DNA from: JAXLVB01 sp046329195
Lineage (GTDB): Bacteria > Bacteroidota > Bacteroidia > Cytophagales > Spirosomataceae
Reading direction: 5' to 3'
Assembly: GCA_046329195.1 (NCBI GenBank)
Contig: JAXLVB010000003.1
Location: forward strand, 496,001 to 560,000
Length of the DNA: 64,000 bases
Below, piece after piece: positions 35,225 to 44,269 of the stretch (positions are counted from its first letter, which is position 1; the number at the start of each line of letters is the position of its first letter). Below the pieces are notes generated by a model. The model saw nothing but the letters and a program-made list of their open reading frames with translations, ran no database searches and was not told the origin of the DNA. The translations under genes and the position numbers were made by a program.

Positions 35225-36418
35225 TTAAGCTTTACCTTTCAGAATCATGCCCCAATACATGCGTGGCAATACCTCTTTTTTGAGCATGTACATACTCCAG
35301 CGTTCTTTGCTTTGGTCAAACGGGAAGGTCTCTTGAGGTTGATTGTTGTAGTCAAACTCAGCCAGCACCAATTTGCCATAGCCTGTTACCAACGGACACG
35401 AAGTGTAGCCATTATACGAGCCTGTTAATGCCTCTTGGTTAAGCATGGCCAATACGTTAGCTACTACCACTGGGGCTTGCTTACGGATGGCGGCACCCGT
35501 TTTGGAGGTTGGTAAACCCGAAGCATCGCCCAAGGCAAAAATGGTGGGATATTTAGGATGCTGTAACGTGTTTTTATCTACTTCTACCCAGCCTGCGGCA
35601 TTGGCCAAAGGGCTATTTTTGATGAAATCAGGTGCTGACTGGGGCGGTGTTACGTGTATCATATCAAAATCTACCCACGTCTCTACGTCTTTGTTTTGGT
35701 CGCCAAAGCCCACAAACCGTGCCCGCTTGTTAGGACCGTCCACCTCTTCGAGGCGTTGCATGAAGTTGAGTTTAATATTAGCCTTTCGGCAAACGCCCAG
35801 CAGTGTTTTTTCGTACTTCTCTACGGCAAACAGTTTCGCTGCACCACTCCAGTACTGAATATCAATGTCTTGCAGTACGCCATGCTTTCTAAAATAGTCG
35901 GCGGCCATGTACATAATTTTATGAGGTGCGCCGCCGCATTTTACAGGCGTGTGAGGATTATGAAAAATCGCCTTACCTTTTTTGAGGTTCCGAATACACT
36001 CAAACGTATAAGGAGCCGTCTGAAAACTATAATTGCTGCATACATTGTTTTTACCGAGGGTTTCGGTAAGGCCCTTGATGGCGCTCCAGTTGAGCTGAAT
36101 CCCTGGGCATACAATCAGGTAGTCGTAAGTGTAGGTGCTTCCGCTGGTAGTAACGGCCTGATTGTCGGGGTCAAAGGTCTGAGCAGCTTCTTTGATCCAA
36201 TGCACACCTGAGGGCATCACATCGGCCTCGTTACGCTCCGTTTTTTTTATATCAAACGCTCCGCCACCTACCAAGGTCCACGCAGGTTGATAATAATGCT
36301 TGCTGGTGGGGTCCACAATAGCAATATCAAGTTTAGAGTTTTTGAGAAGCAGCTGTGATGCCACCGAAATACCCGCATTACCTCCTCCAATGATGAGGAT
36401 TTGAAAGTGACTTTTCAT
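35225..36418 (-). CDS. sqr: Sulfide:quinone oxidoreductase
   Basis: A 397-residue FAD protein of the two-dinucleotide-binding flavoprotein family. The FAD motif is ILIIGGGNAGISVASQLL (8-25) and the second motif IFALGDASGLPTSKTGAA (about 302-319). The two cysteines expected for sulfide oxidation sit in TPVKCGGAPHK (about 160) and YTSCPLVTGYGKLVLAEFDY (about 352), and the pattern is like the type II enzymes that include mitochondrial SQOR. It would oxidise sulfide at the membrane, pass electrons to quinone and give persulfide, which fits the persulfide dioxygenases upstream. A Crp-like operator lies 59 bases before its start. Confidence 0.9.
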   Translation of the reverse strand: MKSHFQILIIGGGNAGISVASQLLLKNSKLDIAIVDPTSKHYYQPAWTLVGGGAFDIKKTERNEADVMPSGVHWIKEAAQTFDPDNQAVTTSGSTYTYDYLIVCPGIQLNWSAIKGLTETLGKNNVCSNYSFQTAPYTFECIRNLKKGKAIFHNPHTPVKCGGAPHKIMYMAADYFRKHGVLQDIDIQYWSGAAKLFAVEKYEKTLLGVCRKANIKLNFMQRLEEVDGPNKRARFVGFGDQNKDVETWVDFDMIHVTPPQSAPDFIKNSPLANAAGWVEVDKNTLQHPKYPTIFALGDASGLPTSKTGAAIRKQAPVVVANVLAMLNQEALTGSYNGYTSCPLVTGYGKLVLAEFDYNNQPQETFPFDQSKERWSMYMLKKEVLPRMYWGMILKGKA

Positions 36419-36447
36419 TTGATTAGCGACTTAGTTACAATTTTTCT

Positions 36448-36492
36448 CAAAATTGTTCAATCGAAAGATGTTTTTCTGTGATAATTGTCACA
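36448..36492 (-). promoter_or_regulatory. Crp/Fnr-like operator and -7 box upstream of sqr
   Basis: TGTGATAATTGTCACA at 36477-36492 is a perfect TGTGA-N6-TCACA palindrome. CAATTTTG, one mismatch to TAnnTTTG, is at 36455-36448. Centre-to-box distance is 36.5 bp. Confidence 0.75.
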
Positions 36493-36561
36493 CAAGCCAA
36501 CTTTTTGCTCAGAAATTATCGTTGCTTTCCGATGACTTGTGCAGGGTGTTTTTTCGCACAC

Positions 36562-36593
36562 AAAAAACCCGCTGCCGCTGGAGGCAGAGGGTT
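36562..36593 (-). terminator. Terminator of the porin/YeeE operon
   Basis: On the minus strand AACCCTCTGCC / GGCAGCGGGTT (one mismatch), 5-base loop, then T-rich TTTTTTG. Confidence 0.8.
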
Positions 36594-36627
36594 CACCGAA
36601 ATGGGTCTTTTTATCAAGAAAGAGGCA

Positions 36628-37137
36628 TTAATTGGGCAGTTTGTTTCGTAGGAGGCCGTAGGTCCAAGTGCCTGCGACAGCGCTTAATAGCGTGACAATT
36701 ACCACGACAAATCCGCTTCCAATTTGGGCAAACAACGGCCCCGGACAAGCACCTGTAATGGCCCAACCTAAGCCAAAAAGAAGACCGCCATAGATTTGAC
36801 CTTTTTGAAACTGCTTAGGATGAAACACCACTTGCTCGCCCGTAAGGGTCTTGATAGCAAACCGCTTGATGAGATAGACTGAGAGCATTCCGACCAAAAC
36901 GGCACTGCCAATGACGCCGTACATATGAAAGCTCTGCAAACGGAACATTTCTTGAATGCGAAACCACGAAATGATTTCGGCTTTAACAAATACGATACCA
37001 AACAGTACGCCCACTACCATGTACTTGAGGTTGCTGGTCCCGCTTTCGGTTCGTTGCATATCGTTGGGGGCATCGCATACAAATGCCTGCTCGCCTTGCC
37101 CGAGGGTAGGCTCAAGCGTTGAAACAGAATTAGCCAT
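36628..37137 (-). CDS. DUF6691 membrane protein (second YeeE/YedE half)
   Basis: A 169-residue membrane protein with about four segments and the motif FGLGWAITGACPGPLFAQIG, where the Cys in ACPGP is typical of the YeeE/YedE thiosulfate-transport family. It starts 4 bases after the stop of the preceding YeeE-like gene; the two short halves together correspond to one full-length transporter. Expected role: import of thiosulfate or a related sulfur species across the inner membrane. Confidence 0.87.
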   Translation of the reverse strand: MANSVSTLEPTLGQGEQAFVCDAPNDMQRTESGTSNLKYMVVGVLFGIVFVKAEIISWFRIQEMFRLQSFHMYGVIGSAVLVGMLSVYLIKRFAIKTLTGEQVVFHPKQFQKGQIYGGLLFGLGWAITGACPGPLFAQIGSGFVVVIVTLLSAVAGTWTYGLLRNKLPN

Positions 37138-37141
37138 CGTG

Positions 37142-37717
37142 TTAGAACAGTTTAAAAATCAAGGGTAACAACAAATGGGTAGAAGCAAAGCCACCTACCA
37201 TAAAGCAACCAGTAGCTATCAGCGAAGGCCACTGCAAATTAGACAAGCCCATGATGGCATGACCCGACGTGCAGCCGCCTGCATACCGAGTACCAAACCC
37301 AACCATAAAACCTCCTAACACGAAGAAAATCAACCCTTTGACTGAGAACAAAGTCTCTATTTGGAACAAATCGCTAGGCATAAGACCCGAAAAATCGTGG
37401 ATTCCTAACGCCTTGAGGTCGGTAATGGTGGCTTCGGAAAGTTCAAACTCGTTTGGGTTTTCCAAGAAATGAGTCGCTATCATACCACCCAAAAAAATTC
37501 CTAACACAAAAAACAGGTTCCAGATTTCTTTTTTCCAGTCGTACTTAAAAAACGGGATATTGGCTGGTACACAAGCCGCACAAATGTGCCGCAACGACGA
37601 CGAAATCCCAAACGATTTGTTGCCAATCAGCAACAAAGTCGGTACCGTAAGGCCAATCAGTGGCCCAGCTACGTACCAAGGCCAAGGTTCTCGAATTAAA
37701 TCAAAGAGTTGTTTCAT
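37142..37717 (-). CDS. YeeE/YedE family sulfur-compound transporter (first half)
   Basis: A 191-residue membrane protein with the family motifs SSLRHICAACVPANIPFFKYDW and GFGTRYAGGCTSGHAIMGLS; the cysteines are thought to hand a sulfur atom along the pore. It is 7 bases after the OprD-like porin gene and 4 bases before the DUF6691 gene. These three genes form an operon that could carry thiosulfate or polysulfide across both membranes. Confidence 0.9.
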   Translation of the reverse strand: MKQLFDLIREPWPWYVAGPLIGLTVPTLLLIGNKSFGISSSLRHICAACVPANIPFFKYDWKKEIWNLFFVLGIFLGGMIATHFLENPNEFELSEATITDLKALGIHDFSGLMPSDLFQIETLFSVKGLIFFVLGGFMVGFGTRYAGGCTSGHAIMGLSNLQWPSLIATGCFMVGGFASTHLLLPLIFKLF

Positions 37718-37724
37718 GAGGTGA

Positions 37725-39137
37725 TTAATAAGTGTAATTAAAAATGATATTCAGATGAGTCATGTTTACTTTATTGAATACGTAGCGGTCATTTTGATAC
37801 GTTTCGCCAAGGTTATCCTTCCGAACCACTAATACCTGTGCATTGAGACCCTTCCAAAAACCATCGAACTGATAGGTAAGGCCTACGTTGACTTGCGAGT
37901 AGCTGGGCATACCATACTTGTTAAGCACATAGTTGCGTACATCGGGCAGGTGATAATACCCCGTGCTAACTTCGATTTTGGTGTGTTTTTCAGGGCGAAA
38001 AAAAGTATTGACCGAAAACGCCGTCACATCACCAAAGCCTTCATTACGCTCTCGGGGCAAGAATGTGTAGAAAGGTTCTCGCCCCCACTCACGAGGCATT
38101 AGATACCGCCCTTGCGCCGTGATGCGAGTAGCGTTTAGGTACCACTCAACTCTATCTGAAAGTCGGCCAAGCCGTCCTGAAAAGACAACCGCTTTGGTAT
38201 CAGGCTGGGCATACGCTTTGGTAACATCGGCATTACCGCCTTCGCCAATGGTTTGCTGATACAGCGCTTGCAACCCCAGCATCCAACTGCGTCGAGCTAT
38301 GGGCGTGGATCTCCATTCGATTTTTGTATAGGTTGTATTGTTTACATTCTGAAAATACGTATTCCAAACTTGCAGGTCCCAATGCGCCTTTTGATACATC
38401 ATCCCCACGATGCCTACACCCTTAGAGTGAAGGTTGCCCTTGTAAGCGGAGGGAACTCCTGTTTCATCTACCCCTACGGGATATACGCCCACGCTTTGGT
38501 CCACATCAAACCACCGAACGGTAGAGCGAGGAGAGATTCGCCAAATGTATTCTGCCGTTAGCTTGAACCACTTCCACTCGTTGAGTTGAGCCGTAGCAGC
38601 TTCTACCAGCGTAGGGCGCATTCGTCCGTCTTGTGGATTGATAAAGGGTGTCTGTGGCATTTGGCGACCTACGGTCAGGTTAGACTTTCGCCCAAAACCA
38701 TACCGTACCAACAGTTCTTCTAAGCGGTCGAGGTCTTGGTGATCGCTGGGATGCTCTATGTCAAACAACCCTACTTCGTAGCGGTTTAGTTGCTTGGTTA
38801 GTGGGTCTGCTTGTGCCAAGTCAGACGACCACACATTGAACATGAAAAAACCACTTAATCTCACCTGAAAATGCTTAAAAAAAGTAGGGGTCTCGTAACC
38901 GATACCTCCTCCTAAACCCCATGCGTAATAGTCGCTCAGGTCTTGCTGATTGAGCGTGGCAGATTGATACGAGCGGATTTGTACATGAAACTTCCCTTGC
39001 TTAAAAAACTGAGACAGACTGGTACTATCTTTCTTTGTTTTAGGTGTTTCCAGACCCAATGCTTTACCAAAATTGGCCAGCCCAAGCAAGCCAACTGTCA
39101 ACAGCCAAGGTTTGATGTTTTGTAAAAAAGTACTCAT
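37725..39137 (-). CDS. OprD-family outer-membrane porin
   Basis: A 470-residue beta-barrel protein with an N-terminal signal region (WLLTVGLLGLANFGKALG) and a family-typical early segment (YAWGLGGGIGYETPTFFKHFQVRLS). The middle has LTVGRQMPQTPFINPQDGRM, which resembles the OprD signature GRQ...P. It ends with an aromatic strand HLNIIFNYTY. OprD porins pass small anions or amino acids; in this operon with YeeE genes it is probably the outer-membrane entry for an inorganic sulfur anion (inference). Confidence 0.8.
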   Translation of the reverse strand: MSTFLQNIKPWLLTVGLLGLANFGKALGLETPKTKKDSTSLSQFFKQGKFHVQIRSYQSATLNQQDLSDYYAWGLGGGIGYETPTFFKHFQVRLSGFFMFNVWSSDLAQADPLTKQLNRYEVGLFDIEHPSDHQDLDRLEELLVRYGFGRKSNLTVGRQMPQTPFINPQDGRMRPTLVEAATAQLNEWKWFKLTAEYIWRISPRSTVRWFDVDQSVGVYPVGVDETGVPSAYKGNLHSKGVGIVGMMYQKAHWDLQVWNTYFQNVNNTTYTKIEWRSTPIARRSWMLGLQALYQQTIGEGGNADVTKAYAQPDTKAVVFSGRLGRLSDRVEWYLNATRITAQGRYLMPREWGREPFYTFLPRERNEGFGDVTAFSVNTFFRPEKHTKIEVSTGYYHLPDVRNYVLNKYGMPSYSQVNVGLTYQFDGFWKGLNAQVLVVRKDNLGETYQNDRYVFNKVNMTHLNIIFNYTY

Positions 39138-39155
39138 CTTGCTTCTATTTTCCTA

Positions 39156-39201
39156 CAAAAGTAGAGGAGCAACAGAGGGTTTTTCCGTGACAAAAGTTAC
39201 A
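39156..39201 (-). promoter_or_regulatory. Crp/Fnr-like operator and -7 box upstream of the porin operon
   Basis: CGTGACAAAAGTTACA at 39186-39201 (two mismatches to TGTGA-N6-TCACA) and a perfect TACTTTTG at 39163-39156. Centre-to-box distance is 37.5 bp. Confidence 0.7.
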
Positions 39202-39205
39202 CAGG

Positions 39206-40873
39206 CTAAAAAAATTGATAGTCCACACCATGTACTTGACTCAGCAGCGTCTGGGGCGCATCTATGATTTTAGCAGCCTGACAGAGCGTTGGTGTAACAG
39301 GCGAAAATTCCCGCAAGTACTCTTTCATCACGGTATGGAGTGTAAAAGCTGTGTTAGCGCCCTCTTGCACGCCTTTCATACGGCATAGCATATCATCGGG
39401 GTCGCCATCTCGCTCACAGGCGCAGAGCGTGTAGGTTTGAGAGAGATTCATTGGCTTACCTGCTATGCTAACGTCTTGGATTCGTTTGCCCATTCTTTCA
39501 AAGGCTTTGAAGCTTACTTGCATGCCTTTGAACCGTACTACCCATCCCCCAAAACGCTTAGAGGCATCTTGAGCAAACACATTTTGGAGTTCTTTCTCTA
39601 ACCAGTCCCAGATTTGTTGTCCCGTAGCTTTGGCCGTTCGGATGGGAGCATCTACAGGTAACATATCGTACAAATAGCTCTCTGTAATAGCCACTTTGCC
39701 TTCTTTGTTTGGCAACCGAGGCGGACAAAACCGAAATCCATTTGATAACACCACATCGGCATTTACTTTCCATTTCAGGGCATCTACAATTAAGGTATCA
39801 ATGGTATTTTCAACTACAAAATTCCGATACAAAGGCACAGTGCTGTAGCCAATCACCTGATTCAGTTCGTCGCTCAACGGTTTTTCGAGTTGTTCTATCA
39901 AGGTTGAAATCGCTTTCTTAGCAGGATATTTTTGTGGATTAACCTCTATTAGATTATATTTTTCACCCACAATTTTGCCATCCTCTACACTGAGATCTAA
40001 TCGCCCAATAAACGAACCAAATGCACCTGGTTCTACAATTTTGGTGTATTCGGCCTGAATAGGCTTGCGTACTCGCTCGTGCGTATCGGCACCAAAGATG
40101 TAATCCACGCCTTTGCAATCAGGATGATTGCCCAAGGCGATTTGTTGTGAAAGTCCTAAGTGCGACAAAATGATGATATAGTCGCATTGTTCTTGCTCTT
40201 TGAGCAACTGCACATACTCTTTTAGATTGTCTTCGGGCTTGGTGTAAATAATCCCTTTGCTATACAAAGGCGATTGACGCAGAGGCACCAGTGGGTCGGT
40301 GTATCCCAAAAAGCCGATTTTTACTCCTAAGCGATGTACAATTTGATAGGGTTGAAAAATATGCCCCCCTCGCTGGCCATTGCCGAGGTCATGATACATA
40401 TTGGTACAAACTTTGGGTGCCAGCAAGCCGCCCATCAGTTTTTGCATGTTTTCTTTGTAATAAACCACCTCCCAGTTGCCGGGCAAGTACAAGTCGTAAT
40501 TGAGTGCATTCAGCAAGGGCACGAAGGCTTTGCCCGTCGTTTTTACGGCCAGCATACTCCCCTGAAACATATCACCCGTGTCCATTACCAAGGTATTGTC
40601 AGGGTTTTCCTGCCGCATAACATCTATAGCTGTTGCCAGATGAGCATAGCCACCTGTTTTGCGAAATGTAAGCTGATTATTCTCCCAAAACAACTCATCG
40701 TGTGGGTGAATTTGGCAATGCACATCGGTGGTTTGAAGTAAGGTAATAACCCCATTTTTGGCGGTGGAAGCCACCTCAGTAGTTGCTGGTGGTTGACTGA
40801 CTTCTGGTGTCGAAAAAGTCAGACCTGCACTGGCCAAAAAGCCAGATTGTAAAAAGTTGCGTCGAGAGAACAT
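39206..40873 (-). CDS. SoxB-like / 5'-nucleotidase-family metallohydrolase
   Basis: A 555-residue exported protein with a twin-arginine-type signal (SRRNFLQSGFLASAG). The N-terminal metallophosphatase domain shows LLQTTDVHCQIHPHD, VMDTGDMFQGS, LPGNWEVVYY, ILSHLGLSQQ and FGADTHERV; the C-terminal 5-nucleotidase domain has LSNGFRFCPP and LYDMLPVDAPI. 5'-nucleotidases carry GNHE at the third motif; SoxB thiosulfohydrolases carry a Trp there (GHWE, from memory), so GNWE places this nearer SoxB. In the Sox pathway SoxB removes sulfate from SoxYZ-bound thiosulfate. No soxXA, soxYZ or soxCD genes occur here, so the carrier is unknown. It lies 123 bases after the DsrE gene. Confidence 0.78.
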   Translation of the reverse strand: MFSRRNFLQSGFLASAGLTFSTPEVSQPPATTEVASTAKNGVITLLQTTDVHCQIHPHDELFWENNQLTFRKTGGYAHLATAIDVMRQENPDNTLVMDTGDMFQGSMLAVKTTGKAFVPLLNALNYDLYLPGNWEVVYYKENMQKLMGGLLAPKVCTNMYHDLGNGQRGGHIFQPYQIVHRLGVKIGFLGYTDPLVPLRQSPLYSKGIIYTKPEDNLKEYVQLLKEQEQCDYIIILSHLGLSQQIALGNHPDCKGVDYIFGADTHERVRKPIQAEYTKIVEPGAFGSFIGRLDLSVEDGKIVGEKYNLIEVNPQKYPAKKAISTLIEQLEKPLSDELNQVIGYSTVPLYRNFVVENTIDTLIVDALKWKVNADVVLSNGFRFCPPRLPNKEGKVAITESYLYDMLPVDAPIRTAKATGQQIWDWLEKELQNVFAQDASKRFGGWVVRFKGMQVSFKAFERMGKRIQDVSIAGKPMNLSQTYTLCACERDGDPDDMLCRMKGVQEGANTAFTLHTVMKEYLREFSPVTPTLCQAAKIIDAPQTLLSQVHGVDYQFF

Positions 40874-40996
40874 AGCGGTTTGGAGGGGTAATTTTATGGT
40901 GATTGACCTAAAAAATGCAAAAAATTCCTACTACGAGAAAACTGACAAAAGTTCTCGTTTTTCATACTTACCAATACACAAACGAATGCTAAGTAC

Positions 40997-41467
40997 CTAA
41001 AAACCAGCTTTTATATAGGCCCAACCTTCTTCTTGTCGCAAGACGATTTCGGCAATACCTACTGGTACAAACGTAGCAGTAGGTAAAATTTGACTCTTAT
41101 CTATTTTGCGCTGTTTGAGCGTATTTTCGCAAACAGCAAATATTACATTTTGAGCCTTGAGTACAGCAATTTCGTTAGCCAAACGAGTTTCGCCTTGCTT
41201 CATAAATCCAATACCGTTGTTATGAACTACTACTTCTATCACAGCCGTTTTCCAATAGTCCAGTACATTTGAGATTTGCTTCACCAAGGCCTTGTGCGCC
41301 AGCGTATCGGCAGTAGCCAGATGAAACACAATCCGGTGCGTTTTTTCGCCAGATTGAGCTTGCGCATGATTGTGCCAGAAGACACTTAACCCTAAAGTGA
41401 GCCAAACGACTAACGTTGAGCGATAGCCGGATTTTTGATTTTGAGGTCTTTGTGTTGGTCTTTCCAT
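40997..41467 (-). CDS. DsrE-family sulfur-relay-like exported protein
   Basis: A 156-residue protein with an N-terminal signal region (STLVVWLTLGLSVFWHNHAQAQ) and a DsrE/F-like Rossmann domain: HRIVFHLATADTLAHKALVK, IEVVVHNNGIGFM and the conserved Cys in VIFAVCENTLKQRKI, the position that carries the persulfide in DsrE/TusD proteins. Its start lies 58 bases inside the upstream cytochrome gene and no later start is available, so translation is probably coupled. A periplasmic sulfur-binding role is inferred. Confidence 0.82.
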   Translation of the reverse strand: MERPTQRPQNQKSGYRSTLVVWLTLGLSVFWHNHAQAQSGEKTHRIVFHLATADTLAHKALVKQISNVLDYWKTAVIEVVVHNNGIGFMKQGETRLANEIAVLKAQNVIFAVCENTLKQRKIDKSQILPTATFVPVGIAEIVLRQEEGWAYIKAGF

Positions 41468-42495
41468 TGCTTGATGGGTTTGAACGGGCCGTATTTATGT
41501 TGCTTTTCGGGGAACGAATCGGCATAGGGGCCGAAGGGATGATCAAAGGGTTTGCCTGCCAAGTTAGGCCAGTCTTGGCTTAGGTCTTTGGTCGGGCGTG
41601 GCTGACTGTTGACAAATGCCGCTACGTCCCAGGCTTCTTCGTCAGCGAGTTGTGGAGCCGAATAGTTCACTCCAAAAGGCATATTGTATTTGACGTAACC
41701 CGCAAAATTTGAAATACGATACAGCCCTGCCCCAATGTTATAGCTATGAGGCCCCCACAGGGGTGGATAGGTGTAGCTTTTGCCATTGGCTGCCATGAGG
41801 CCTTCGCCATTGGCTTGATGGCAGCTTTGGCATTTTTGTTCATAAACCAAGCGCCCTCGCTCAGGGTCAGCCGCCCGACTCATGAATTTAAGCTTGAAAA
41901 TCCCAGTACCTCTGGGCGATTTTTTGCGAGGTACATCTGTACCTAACCACTTGATATAGGCCAAAATCCCTTGCATCTCATGGCTTGTCGAATCCAGTGC
42001 TTGGCCATTAAGGCTACGCTGAAAACAATCGTTAACTCGTTTCACTTGGTTTTCGGCAGTGCCTGACCGTTCTCTAAACTTGGGGTACGTTGACTGCACC
42101 GCAAAATAATTGTTGCCCCAAGGTTGCGTTCCAGCCTGCAAATGGCAGTTCTGGCAATTCATTCCGTTCGACAAGGCCCGTACGCTTCCCTTTGGACCTA
42201 AGTAGTCGGCTGTATGGGCAATGAGTTCTCGTCCATACTTCACGAGTTGCTGCTCTTGAGGCGAGAGTCTTGCCATACGCCAGTCGGCGGGGGCTGTCCA
42301 TAGGTTCACAAAGTTGGAATCAGGACGTTGGTAAGTAGCCATCTGGGGGGTTGGGGTATCTTCTACTCGAACGCCTACAAAGGCCACATATACAAAACTC
42401 ATAATCAACAAGGCAGTTATGCCTACCAAGCCTGCCAATAAGCGAAGCATCAGAAGGAGTTTTTTATCGGATGATTCTGATTCTAAAATAGGCAT
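41410..42495 (-). CDS. Dihaem cytochrome c, TsdA-like thiosulfate dehydrogenase
   Basis: A 361-residue protein anchored by one N-terminal membrane segment (LLMLRLLAGLVGITALLIMSFVYVAF). Two haem-binding sites are present, NCQNCH (about residue 113) and KCQSCH (about 223). The context matches TsdA: YPKFRERSG, then RVNDCFQRSLNG, whose Cys corresponds to the unusual haem ligand of TsdA, and PPLWGPHSYNIGAG, YNMPFG, DVAAFVNSQPRP. TsdA couples thiosulfate and tetrathionate in the periplasm. It heads a unit with dsrE (and perhaps the soxB-like gene) behind a Crp-like operator. Confidence 0.85.
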   Translation of the reverse strand: MPILESESSDKKLLLMLRLLAGLVGITALLIMSFVYVAFVGVRVEDTPTPQMATYQRPDSNFVNLWTAPADWRMARLSPQEQQLVKYGRELIAHTADYLGPKGSVRALSNGMNCQNCHLQAGTQPWGNNYFAVQSTYPKFRERSGTAENQVKRVNDCFQRSLNGQALDSTSHEMQGILAYIKWLGTDVPRKKSPRGTGIFKLKFMSRAADPERGRLVYEQKCQSCHQANGEGLMAANGKSYTYPPLWGPHSYNIGAGLYRISNFAGYVKYNMPFGVNYSAPQLADEEAWDVAAFVNSQPRPTKDLSQDWPNLAGKPFDHPFGPYADSFPEKQHKYGPFKPIKQWKDQHKDLKIKNPAIAQR

Positions 42496-42624
42496 GTTTT
42501 AGGGTGGTTCTAAAGTGATAAAGCAAAGTTATCAGTTATTCGTTGCCCTACAATTGACAAACCTGATTTGTTATTTGCCCTGCTGATGCGTCAAGCATTC
42601 GTTTTATTTTTGAAAGCGATTTGA

Positions 42625-42670
42625 CAAAAATAATAGCGCATGTTTTTTGAGTTCAGTGACAATTGTCACA
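42625..42670 (-). promoter_or_regulatory. Crp/Fnr-like operator and -7 box upstream of the tsdA-like gene
   Basis: AGTGACAATTGTCACA at 42655-42670 (one mismatch) and perfect TATTTTTG at 42632-42625. Centre-to-box distance is 37.5 bp. The leader would be about 125 bases. Confidence 0.75.
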
Positions 42671-42703
42671 AAGCAATATTTTTTTGAACAAAATTTATAA
42701 AAC

Positions 42704-42742
42704 AACAGAGCCAGCAGGGCAAAATGCCCCGCTGGCTCTGTT
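42704..42742 (-). terminator. Terminator of the first MBL-rhodanese gene
   Basis: Stem AACAGAGCCAGC / GCTGGCTCTGTT extended by GGGC/GCCC around a short A-rich loop. Confidence 0.85.
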
Positions 42743-42767
42743 TGGATAAAGTAAAAGTACCTGAGAC

Positions 42768-44189
42768 TTACAGCATAGTTGACGGGCACACATACTCCGA
42801 AATCGGGAGTTTACCTACTTTCTTGATAGCATCAAAACCACCTGCAATATCAATGAGATTTTCAAAACCACGAGCTTTCAGAATCGAAACGGCTACCATC
42901 GAGCGATACCCCCCAGCACAATGCACGTAGTAGGTTTGGTTGCGGTTGATTTGAGCCATGTTCTGATTCAAATAGTCGAGTGGTAGGTTTTCTACTCCCA
43001 TCACATGCTCTGAATCGTATTTGCTCTTACGGCGCACATCTATCACCTTCAATGCGGGGTTTTGCAAGAATCGTTCGCTGAATTCTTCTGCCGAAATAGA
43101 CGCTATTTGGTCAGTTTCTTTGCCTGCTTTAGCCCAAGCTCCAAAACCTCCTTTCAGATACCCAATGCAATTATCGTAACCTACTCGTGCCAAACGAATC
43201 ACACTTTCTTCTTCGTTGCCTTCGTCAGTTACCAGCAAAATCGGCTGCTTGAGGTCAGGAATCAGCGTGCCTACCCACGAGGCAAACTGCCCACCCAAGC
43301 CAATGTTAATCGAGTTAGGAACAAAGCCTTTAGCAAAAGTTTGGGCGTTACGAACATCCAAAATCAACGCTTCTACCTCGTTGGCGGCGGCTTCAAATCC
43401 TTCGGGCGAGAGGGCCTGCGTGCCTCGTTGCATGACTTCTTCAAGGCGCTCGTAGCCTTTGATATTGAGCAGCACATTTTGTGGAAAATACTGCGGCGGC
43501 GGTGTTAAGCCCGTCAGGATTTCTTTGATAAACTGCTCTTTCGTGAGTGTAGGATTTAAGGCGTAATTAAATAATTTTTGGTTGCCCAACTTGTCAGAAG
43601 TATCCTTGCTCATTTTTTTGCCACAAGCCGAACCTGCTCCATGACCCGGATAGACGATAAGGTCGTTGCTGAGGGGCATGATTTTGTTTCGCAGCGACTC
43701 AAAGAGATACCCAGCCAGTTTTTCTTCGGTCAAATCACTAATCACGTGTTGTGCCAAATCAGGACGGCCTACGTCACCAATAAACAGGGTGTCTCCTGTA
43801 AAAATAGCCAATTCGTTACCCGCTTCGTCACTGAGCAGGTAGCACGTTGACTCCATGGTATGCCCAGGGGTATGCAGTACCTTGATGGTGATTTTGCCAA
43901 CACTAATTACTTCGCCGTCTTCGGCCACATGGGCAGGATAAGCCGGCTTGGCGGTAGGTCCAAACACAATGGTTGCCCCTGTGCTATTGGCTAATTCTAA
44001 ATGTCCCGACACAAAATCGGCATGGAAATGGGTTTCAAACACATACTTTATCGAAGCCCCGTCTTGTGCGGCACGCTCTATATACGGTTTGGTATCACGA
44101 AGGGGATCAATTACGGCGGCTTCGCCGTCAGATTCAATGTAGTATGCCGCTTCGGCCAAACACCCAGTGTAGATTTGCTCTATTTTCAT
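42768..44189 (-). CDS. MBL-fold persulfide dioxygenase fused to rhodanese domains (copy 1)
   Basis: A 473-residue cytoplasmic protein; the ATG at 44189 (MKIEQIYTGCLAEA) matches the family start better than one 24 codons upstream. The MBL part (1-250) is ETHE1-like: ETHFHADFVSGH, TPGHTMES, FTGDTLFIGDVGRPD, VYPGHGAGSACGK. Two rhodanese domains follow; the first (LILDVRNAQTFAKGFVPNS) lacks the active Cys and the second has it in VHCAGGYRS. Such fusions oxidise glutathione- or other persulfides to sulfite and thiosulfate, the step after sulfide:quinone oxidoreductase. A paralogue lies at 49992. Confidence 0.92.
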   Translation of the reverse strand: MKIEQIYTGCLAEAAYYIESDGEAAVIDPLRDTKPYIERAAQDGASIKYVFETHFHADFVSGHLELANSTGATIVFGPTAKPAYPAHVAEDGEVISVGKITIKVLHTPGHTMESTCYLLSDEAGNELAIFTGDTLFIGDVGRPDLAQHVISDLTEEKLAGYLFESLRNKIMPLSNDLIVYPGHGAGSACGKKMSKDTSDKLGNQKLFNYALNPTLTKEQFIKEILTGLTPPPQYFPQNVLLNIKGYERLEEVMQRGTQALSPEGFEAAANEVEALILDVRNAQTFAKGFVPNSINIGLGGQFASWVGTLIPDLKQPILLVTDEGNEEESVIRLARVGYDNCIGYLKGGFGAWAKAGKETDQIASISAEEFSERFLQNPALKVIDVRRKSKYDSEHVMGVENLPLDYLNQNMAQINRNQTYYVHCAGGYRSMVAVSILKARGFENLIDIAGGFDAIKKVGKLPISEYVCPSTML

Positions 44190-44224
44190 TGTCGTAGTCA
44201 GTTTTTTAAACTTAAATGATAGAA

Positions 44225-44269
44225 CAAAAGTAGAAGCCCCCCCGAAGGTTTTCTGTAACAATTGTACGA
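44225..44269 (-). promoter_or_regulatory. Crp/Fnr-like operator and -7 box upstream of MBL-rhodanese copy 1
   Basis: TGTAACAATTGTACGA at 44254-44269 (degenerate half-sites, core CAATTG) and perfect TACTTTTG at 44232-44225. Centre-to-box distance is 36.5 bp. Confidence 0.6.

Noticed and set aside
40941..40956. ACTGACAAAAGTTCTC upstream of the SoxB-like gene as another Crp-like operator
   Set aside because: Only the core resembles the other sites, half-sites are poor, and no TAnnTTTG box lies at the fixed distance.
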